A stretch of DNA of 64,000 nucleotides from 2-02-FULL-66-22 sp964576535 (GTDB lineage: Bacteria; Methylomirabilota; Methylomirabilia; Methylomirabilales; 2-02-FULL-66-22), in assembly GCA_964576535.1 (NCBI GenBank), contig CAZNWB010000004.1:1-64000 (forward strand), read 5' to 3'. Made by a program: the position numbers and the translations under genes. Shown piece by piece: positions 58,352 to 64,000 of the stretch. How positions within the stretch are numbered: position 1 is the stretch's first letter; every line of letters starts with the position of its first letter. The notes under the pieces are model-generated. The model did no database searches and was not told the DNA's origin. It saw only the letters and a program-made list of their open reading frames with translations.

Positions 58352-59676
58352 GGATACCGGTCACTTTTTCCGGCCGGACGTTTTTCTTGTGGTTCGGAGC
58401 CCTGTTCATGTGCGCCGGCCTGATCGTGCTCTACGGGGGGATACAGGAGGCGACCCGGGAGCGGGCCTACCAGAAGCAGGGCCAGATCGTCGAGGCGGTC
58501 GTGCTCAGCAAGTCGATCCAGCGGGCGTCGCGCCAGGGGAACCCCAGCACGCGATACGAGATCATCTATCGCTTCACGACCGCCGACGGCCTGACGGCCG
58601 AGGGCGTCGCCGCCGTCGCCGTGGAGGAGTGGGAGAGCTTGGAAGCGGGGGACCCGTTCAAGGTCACGTATCTTCCCAGGGCGCCGGAGGCGAGCCGCCC
58701 CGAGGGTGTGGGCGGCATGAAGTCCCCCCTCCTCATGATGGGGGCCGGCAGCCTCTTCGCCCTTATCGGGGGCGTCCTCTTCGTGAGGAGCGCGACCCGG
58801 ATCTGGCGAGAGCGGCGCCTGCTCCGCGAGGGCCAGACGGCGCAGGGTACGGTCCTCGCGATCGAGCCTACCAACGTCGCCGTCAACAACGTTCAGCAGT
58901 GGGAGGTGCGGTATCGGTATCCAGACCAGTTCGGGCGGGCCCAGGAGGGGACGAGCGGTCCCGTCCCTCCCGATGCGGCCCAGGCCGTCGGAATCGGCGA
59001 CGCCCTGGCGGTCCGTTTCAATCGGGAGCATCCCGAGGAGAGCGTCTGGGACAGGGCCCGGGCGCCGGTGCCGGCGGGCGGGACCACCGAGGCCCTGCAG
59101 CAGAAGGGGTTGCTGTCGTTCCTGAAGCGGCTTGCCAACTTTGCCGTGATGCTGGGACTCGTCTTCGTCGCAATGGTCGTGGCCGAGGCCGTGCCGGCCA
59201 TGAAGGATCTGGAACGTTTCATGGTCCGCCACCAAGTCCCGCTCCTGGCAGTGACGATCGGGATGACCGTCGTCGGATTCGTGCTGTTCATGGGCAGCAT
59301 CCTTTACCGGATCTTCGGGGGCGCCGGCGAGCCGATGAGCCACACGGAGGTGGAGGATCTCGAGCGGAGCGTGCGGATGGATGCGCGCCCGGTCTTCGCA
59401 CGCGTCTCCAAGTATCGGTTCCGCGGTCGGAGCACCGGCTCCTCGTTCTCCGAGCAGTTCACTGTGCGGGAGGCCAAGGACGCCTGGAAGCAGCGGGGCT
59501 GGCGCACGAGCCCACGCTGGCGGAGCAACTTCGTGGTGATGACCGGCGTGATGCTGTTGACCATCGGGCTCTTCGGCATCTTCATCGTCATCGGCCCGAA
59601 CTTCATCAAGCTGCTGTGCGGCACGGCTCTCGTCTACGCAGCGGTCAGAACGATCATCGCATTCGCGCGCGCGTGA
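58348..59676 (+). CDS. DUF3592-like membrane protein (copy 3)
   Basis: 442 residues from GTG 58348. First half repeats the plan of copy 2 closely: FLWFGALFMCAGLIVLYGG, EAVVLSKSIQRASRQGN, FKVTYLPRAPEASRP, TAQGTVLAIEPTNVAVNN, EVRYRYPDQFGRAQEG. The second half adds helices near 258-275, 300-322 and 390-435. The three genes are tandem paralogs in one operon. Confidence 0.75.
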   Translation: MRIPVTFSGRTFFLWFGALFMCAGLIVLYGGIQEATRERAYQKQGQIVEAVVLSKSIQRASRQGNPSTRYEIIYRFTTADGLTAEGVAAVAVEEWESLEAGDPFKVTYLPRAPEASRPEGVGGMKSPLLMMGAGSLFALIGGVLFVRSATRIWRERRLLREGQTAQGTVLAIEPTNVAVNNVQQWEVRYRYPDQFGRAQEGTSGPVPPDAAQAVGIGDALAVRFNREHPEESVWDRARAPVPAGGTTEALQQKGLLSFLKRLANFAVMLGLVFVAMVVAEAVPAMKDLERFMVRHQVPLLAVTIGMTVVGFVLFMGSILYRIFGGAGEPMSHTEVEDLERSVRMDARPVFARVSKYRFRGRSTGSSFSEQFTVREAKDAWKQRGWRTSPRWRSNFVVMTGVMLLTIGLFGIFIVIGPNFIKLLCGTALVYAAVRTIIAFARA

Positions 59677-59787
59677 GGAATTATCGTCCCCCCCCCGGCC
59701 CCTGGCGCAATTCCTTGGAATGTATTTCCTCGAGTTATCACGGGATCGGTATGAGAAAAAAGCACGGTTTCCGGATATTTCCTCAAC

Positions 59788-60546
59788 TTATATGATCGTG
59801 CGGCCGCCGTCCACGGGCAGGGCCACGCCCGTGATGAAGGATGCCTCATCAGAGGCCAGGAACAGCATGGCCCGGGCAACCTCGTCGGTGCGGCCAACCC
59901 GACCCAGAGGGCAGACCTTAGCCCACCCTGCGAACTGTGCTTCCACATCTTCTTTCGTCCCGGAGCCACGGACCATGGGCGTGTCAATGAAGCCGGGACA
60001 GACGCAGTTGACCCGGATGCCGTGGGGCGCCCCTTCCAGCGCGGCCATCTGGGTGAGCTGAAGAATTCCGGCCTTGGACGCGGCATAGGCCCCGTGTCCT
60101 TCCTTGACCCGGATGGCCATGCGAGAGGCGATGTGCACGATGGCACCGCCCCCCTGCTGTCGCATGGCCGTCATCGCCGCCTTGGTCAGAAGGAAGGCTC
60201 CGGTCAGGTTCACCTGCAAGACCTCGTTCCATTCCTCCTCGGGGGTTTCTTCCAACAGGTGCGCCTTGAGGATGCCGGCACAGTTGATCAGAACGTCCAG
60301 CCGACCGAAGACTCGGCGGGCGGTCTCCACTGCCCCTTGCACCTGATCCCAGCGGGTGACGTCACAGGCGGACGCCTCGGCCTTTCCACCCGTTCGCCCG
60401 ATTCCCTCGGCTACGACCTTGGCCGCCACCTCGTTGATATCCGCGACAACCACGGCGCCGCCCCGTCCCGCAAAGATCTCGCACGTCGCCTGGCCGATCC
60501 CGGACCCCCCACCAGCCACCAGCGCCACCTTGCCTGTGTAGTCCAT
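59788..60546 (-). CDS. short-chain dehydrogenase/reductase
   Basis: 252 residues. Classical SDR: VALVAGGGSGIGQATCEIF (NAD(P) loop), LINCAGIL, VHIASRMAIRVKEGHGAYAASKAG (Ser, catalytic Tyr-x-x-x-Lys), RVNCVCPGFIDTPM. D-like residue after beta2 (VVADINEV) favours NAD. Likely oxidises or reduces a hydroxy/keto acid in the route served by the neighbouring CoA-transferase and aminotransferase. A 3' copy survives at 44314-44537. Confidence 0.92.
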   Translation of the reverse strand: MDYTGKVALVAGGGSGIGQATCEIFAGRGGAVVVADINEVAAKVVAEGIGRTGGKAEASACDVTRWDQVQGAVETARRVFGRLDVLINCAGILKAHLLEETPEEEWNEVLQVNLTGAFLLTKAAMTAMRQQGGGAIVHIASRMAIRVKEGHGAYAASKAGILQLTQMAALEGAPHGIRVNCVCPGFIDTPMVRGSGTKEDVEAQFAGWAKVCPLGRVGRTDEVARAMLFLASDEASFITGVALPVDGGRTII

Positions 60547-60573
60547 GTTGCCTCCCGCACTACGGTATCAGGA

Positions 60574-62181
60574 TCATGCTCGATCGCTGTCGCCCCACTC
60601 CGCTGCCAAGCCCATGGGCTGCGCCTGGAAGAGTCGCCCGTCCATGGGTCGAACGTCCGGGGCCACGCGTAGGGAAAAGCCCACTTTGGCCTGAATGTCC
60701 CTTTCCACGTCGATCCCCGGTGCCACCTCGCTGAGCAGCAATCCGTCCGGCGTCAGGCGAAAGACCGCCCGCTCGGTGACGTACCAGACCTCCTGCCCCT
60801 GCTTGGCCGCAAGCGGCCCATTGAAGGTGATGTGCTGGGTACGAGCAACGAACTTGGGAAACTTCCCCTCACGGACAATGCGTAGGCGTCCCTCCTTCAC
60901 CCGGATATCCAGCCCCCCGGCCGTGAGCGTCCCGCAATAGACGAGCTTCCGGGTTCCCTGGGCAATGTTGATGAAGCCACCTGCCCCGGCAAGAACGTGG
61001 GGTTGCGCCGCCAGGCGGCTGACGTTGACGTTTCCACGGCCATCCACTTCGGCGAAGGACAGGCACCCCATCGTGATGCCTCCCCCATCAATCAAGTCGA
61101 ACTGCGCCGGCGAGTCAATGATGGCCTCGGGATTGTGGGACGCGCCAAAGGCAAATCCCGTGAGCGGGAGGCCGCCGATGGCCCCCTGCTCAACCGTGAA
61201 GTTGAGATGATCGAAGACCCCCTCCTCAAGGGCGACCTGGGGAACCAGAGAGGAGATACCGAACCCGAGATTCACGGTATCACCTGGGCGAAGCAGACAC
61301 AGGGCGCGACGGGCAATGACCTTCTCTGGTCCCAGGGGCAGCGACTCCACCGGGTACCCGGCCGTCCGGATTTCCCCGCTGATGGCCGGGTCATACGCGA
61401 TGCCGGTGTTCATCCGTTGGTCTGGATCCACCACCAGGGCGTCCACAAGGATTCCGGGCACTCTCACCAGATGCGGCGGGATGGTTCCCGGCGTGGCGAT
61501 GCGCTTCACCTGGGCGATCACCTTTCCCCCGGAGTTGTGCGCCGCCATCGCTTGAGCCAGGACCGCGAGGACCACCCCCTCGTGCTCGAAGCTCAAGTTG
61601 CCGTGCTCGTCCCCCGTTGTCCCCCGGATGATGGCCATGTCAATGGGGAAGGCGCGGTACAGGAGCCATTCCTCGCCCGACAGGTGGACCACCTCCACGA
61701 GGTCCGGCGGGGTGACCCGGTTCATGCGTCCGCCCTGGTCCCGCGGGTCCACGAACGTCCCCAGTCCAATCTTCGTGATCACGCCGGGCTTCTTGGCGGC
61801 GATGTCCCGGTGCAGATGCATCAGGACGCCCAGGGGCAGGTTATAGGCCTCCACCTGGTCGGCGTGAATCATGGCGGAGATCTTTGGGGAGGGCGCCGAG
61901 GCGGGTGCGTTGACGTACGAACCGCCGACGAGACGCTTGATCAGGCCGGAGTGGGCCAGGTGATCCAGGCCGACCGTTCCGAAGGAATCCCCCACCGCGA
62001 CCGGAAAGACGACCGTCAGGTCGCGTGGTTCACCCGAAGAGAGAAACCGAGCTTCTATCCCCGCCAGGACCTTACCCGGCACCAGTTGCGCTGCTGAACC
62101 GCTCACCGTCACGACCGCCCCGTTGGGGATCAACCGTGCGGCCTCGTCGGCCGTCAGGATAGGCTTTTGCCTTTGGCTCAT
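60574..62181 (-). CDS. family I acyl-CoA:carboxylate CoA-transferase
   Basis: 535 residues from ATG 62181. Both alpha- and beta-like halves are fused in one chain, as in propionate/acetate CoA-transferase (YdiF/Pct type). LTADEAARLIPNGAVVTVSG opens it; the catalytic Glu is in FTVEQGAIGGLPLTGFAFGAS, with SFAEVDGRGNVNVSRLA following. Moves CoA between an acyl-CoA and a free acid; exact acids unknown. Lies 27 nt upstream of the SDR in the same operon. Confidence 0.9.
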   Translation of the reverse strand: MSQRQKPILTADEAARLIPNGAVVTVSGSAAQLVPGKVLAGIEARFLSSGEPRDLTVVFPVAVGDSFGTVGLDHLAHSGLIKRLVGGSYVNAPASAPSPKISAMIHADQVEAYNLPLGVLMHLHRDIAAKKPGVITKIGLGTFVDPRDQGGRMNRVTPPDLVEVVHLSGEEWLLYRAFPIDMAIIRGTTGDEHGNLSFEHEGVVLAVLAQAMAAHNSGGKVIAQVKRIATPGTIPPHLVRVPGILVDALVVDPDQRMNTGIAYDPAISGEIRTAGYPVESLPLGPEKVIARRALCLLRPGDTVNLGFGISSLVPQVALEEGVFDHLNFTVEQGAIGGLPLTGFAFGASHNPEAIIDSPAQFDLIDGGGITMGCLSFAEVDGRGNVNVSRLAAQPHVLAGAGGFINIAQGTRKLVYCGTLTAGGLDIRVKEGRLRIVREGKFPKFVARTQHITFNGPLAAKQGQEVWYVTERAVFRLTPDGLLLSEVAPGIDVERDIQAKVGFSLRVAPDVRPMDGRLFQAQPMGLAAEWGDSDRA

Positions 62182-62268
62182 GCGCTCTGCGTCCTCTCGA
62201 CCCCCTCGGGGAATGTGCGCAGTACCCAAAGCAGCCGATCAAGCAAAAGCTTCCCCGCCCACTGCGTG

Positions 62269-63624
62269 CTAGAGCTCTCGCAGGACCTCCCGGATGCTCT
62301 GCTCCAGGATGGCCAGCATGGCGTCAATGTCCCGCTCGGTCACGATGAGCGGCGGACCGAAGGCGATCCAGTGGGGATCAAAGCGAAGCAGGAGGCCGTT
62401 CCGCAGGGCCTGCTTCCCGATGCGGAGGCCGATGTTCACCCCCGGGGGGAACGGGGCCTTGGTGGCAGGGTCCTGGACGAATTCCACCCCGATGAGGAGG
62501 CCCTTCCCCCGGATCTCCCCGATGATGCCGAGGGGGCGGAGGGCCTCCAGACGCTCGACCAGGTACGCGCCCACCCGGCGGGCGTTGCCGGGCAGGTCCC
62601 GGTCCCGGATCTCCCGGATGCTGGCCAGGCCGGCCGCAGCGGCCACGGGATTGCCCGCGTACGTGTGGCCGTGGGCGAACTCGGTGCCCTGGGGGCCCCA
62701 GAAGCTGGCGGCCACGTGGTCCCGGACGATGGCGGCCGCCAGGGGGGCGTAGCCGCTGCTCATTCCCTTCCCGCAACAGAGGATATCCGGGGTGACATCG
62801 AAGGTGTTGGCGGCGAAGAGCTGGCCGGTCCTCCCGAAGCCGGTGATGATCTCGTCGAAGATGAGGAGGATGCTGAACTCGTCACAGAGCTGGCGCAGGA
62901 TCTTCAGGTATTCCATCGGAGGGGTGATGATCCCTCCGGTGTTGCTGATGGGCTCCACGATCACGGCGGCGATCGACCGGGGATCCTCCCACTCGATCAT
63001 CGTCCGGAGCGTCCGGGCGCAGAACACCTCGCAATCCGGGTAGGTCTTCTCAAAGGGACACCGATAGCAGTATGGCGGGTAGAAATGAAGGAAGCCGACG
63101 GCGGCCGGCTCGTAGAGGGTCTTCCGGTACCCCACGCCCCCGGCGCTCATGGCGCTTGCCGTCGCCCCGTGGTAGCTGAGGTATCGGGAGAGGATCTTGT
63201 ACTTGCCTGGATTGCCTGTTTGCCGGTGGTACTGCCGGGCCATCTTGAAGGCGGCCTCGGTGGCTTCGGACCCGCTGCTGACCAGGCGCGCGGTGTTCAG
63301 ATCCCCGGGGGTGATCTCGGCCAGCAGCGTGGCCAGCTCCACCGCCCGCGGATTGGTTCCATGCATGGGGGGATTGAAAGGCAAGATCTCGACCTGGCGG
63401 CGCACCGCCTCCACCAGCCGGGGGTTGTTGTAACCGACGTTCACCACGTAGACCCCCGCCAGGCCATCCAGGTACTCCTTCCCCTGGACATCCCAGAAAC
63501 GGATGCCATCGGCGCGGGCCACGACGAGGGGCTCCTTGACAAACTCCGCCATCTGCCGGTAATCGAGCATGATGTGGCGGAGGGCGTCTTTGGTGGCGTA
63601 ACGGGCGTCGGCGTCGGGTGGCAT
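62269..63624 (-). CDS. class III PLP-dependent aminotransferase
   Basis: 451 residues. Signatures: GVYVVNVGYNNPRL, VSSGSEATEAAFKMARQYH, YLSYHGATASAMS, LLIFDEIITGFGRTGQLFA (PLP Asp), PDILCCGKGMSSGYAPLAA (PLP Lys) and HGHTYAGNPVAAAA. Omega-amino-acid or polyamine transaminase; an insert with CYRCPFEKTYPDCEVFC is seen in several subfamilies. With the CoA-transferase and SDR it may catabolise an omega-amino acid. Confidence 0.93.
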   Translation of the reverse strand: MPPDADARYATKDALRHIMLDYRQMAEFVKEPLVVARADGIRFWDVQGKEYLDGLAGVYVVNVGYNNPRLVEAVRRQVEILPFNPPMHGTNPRAVELATLLAEITPGDLNTARLVSSGSEATEAAFKMARQYHRQTGNPGKYKILSRYLSYHGATASAMSAGGVGYRKTLYEPAAVGFLHFYPPYCYRCPFEKTYPDCEVFCARTLRTMIEWEDPRSIAAVIVEPISNTGGIITPPMEYLKILRQLCDEFSILLIFDEIITGFGRTGQLFAANTFDVTPDILCCGKGMSSGYAPLAAAIVRDHVAASFWGPQGTEFAHGHTYAGNPVAAAAGLASIREIRDRDLPGNARRVGAYLVERLEALRPLGIIGEIRGKGLLIGVEFVQDPATKAPFPPGVNIGLRIGKQALRNGLLLRFDPHWIAFGPPLIVTERDIDAMLAILEQSIREVLREL

Positions 63625-63651
63625 AATCCTTCCTCCGTCCCAATACCTTCC

Positions 63652-64000
63652 TTACCCCTTCAGGCCGCTCATGACCACGGCCTGCACAACCCACTTCTGG
63701 AGCGTCAAGAAGATGACCAGGATGGGCAGAACGCTGATCACGGCCGCCGCGGTGAGCAGGTTGTATTCGATGAAGTACATGTTGGTGAAGCTCATGAGTC
63801 CCAGGGTGACTACCCGCATCTGGGGTGAGTTCACCACCACCAGCGGCCAGAAGAACTCATTCCAGCTCCACATGAACTTGATGATGAGAAGCGTGGCCAT
63901 GGCCGGCTTCACCGAGGGCAGGATCACCCGAAAGAAGATGCGAAGCTCGCTGCAGCCATCGATCCGGGCGGCATCCATGTAGTCGCGCGGGAGCACTTCG
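63652..64000 (-). CDS. carbohydrate ABC transporter permease (MalG/UgpE type), C-terminal part
   Basis: About 116 C-terminal residues; the frame runs past the right edge. EVLPRDYMDAARIDGCSELRIF is the EAA coupling loop, followed by LPSVKPAMATLLIIKFMWSWNEFFWPLV and a C-terminal helix to the end (VMSGLKG), typical of CUT1-family sugar permeases. It lies 27 nt before the aminotransferase, so the operon likely starts with transporter genes outside the window. Confidence 0.9.
   Translation of the reverse strand, partial: EVLPRDYMDAARIDGCSELRIFFRVILPSVKPAMATLLIIKFMWSWNEFFWPLVVVNSPQMRVVTLGLMSFTNMYFIEYNLLTAAAVISVLPILVIFLTLQKWVVQAVVMSGLKG

Noticed and set aside
58074..59795. 573-codon plus-strand frame overlapping the DUF3592-like genes
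   Set aside because: Gly/Arg/Pro-rich shadow in another frame of copies 2 and 3.

Overview
Draft-quality bacterial DNA (one 100-base run of N at 8674-8773), high GC, dense operons with ATGA/GTGA overlaps and good Shine-Dalgarno sites. Gene content (peptide ABC importer, miaB, ihfA-MerR, surE-pcm, CoA-transferase, ornithine-cyclodeaminase-like protein, many zinc-ribbon membrane proteins) fits an uncultured Gram-negative soil or subsurface lineage. Methylomirabilota/Rokubacteria or a deltaproteobacteria-like group is my guess; no 16S rRNA is present, so this is weak.

Layout. 1-4444: end of a DppABCDF-type importer. 4481-8197: miaB, a SPOR-domain protein, ihfA, a MerR regulator and a small secreted protein. 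8481-8870: a tandem array of tRNA-Pro 5' halves joined to two hairpins, interrupted by the assembly gap. 8829-21929: a 13.1-kb integrated element bounded by 42-bp direct repeats of tRNA-Pro(GGG). It carries an MqsRA-like toxin-antitoxin pair, a DnaB-like helicase followed by GGTTCC iteron-like repeats, a large terminase, a prohead-protease-like gene, many small zinc-binding proteins, XRE/HTH regulators and a tyrosine integrase, but no recognisable portal, capsid or tail gene. It looks satellite-like. Its right end rebuilds tRNA-Pro and supplies a sigma70-type promoter whose -10 box overlaps the integrase stop codon.

22047-25657: surE, pcm, tRNA-Pro(CGG), acylphosphatase, apt, tRNA-Arg(CCT) and a TPR membrane protein. 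26315-34450 (mostly minus): repeat protein, tRNA-Met, PilZ protein, ornithine-cyclodeaminase-like protein, a sugar-kinase/RapZ-C fusion with a nucleotidyltransferase, two toxin-antitoxin pairs, an intact and a decayed tRNA-fMet, and rlmN. 34447-38781: zinc-ribbon membrane proteins with an SPFH protein, resembling Bacillus YdjGHI. 38890-44058: TPR lipoprotein, mltG, ruvX, an Nth-like glycosylase and a threonine synthase fused to a LeuA-type regulatory domain.

44997-55113: a run of exported proteins (two share a new C-terminal domain, one copy broken; an M48 metallopeptidase; two alpha/beta hydrolases; a papain-like peptidase). 55645-59676: small unknown genes and three DUF3592-like membrane proteins. 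59788-64000 (minus): SDR, CoA-transferase, class III aminotransferase and part of a sugar ABC permease, probably one catabolic and uptake operon. Several palindromic minisatellite-like repeats sit between genes, and some have been read into protein ends. All calls come from reading the sequence; no database search was run.
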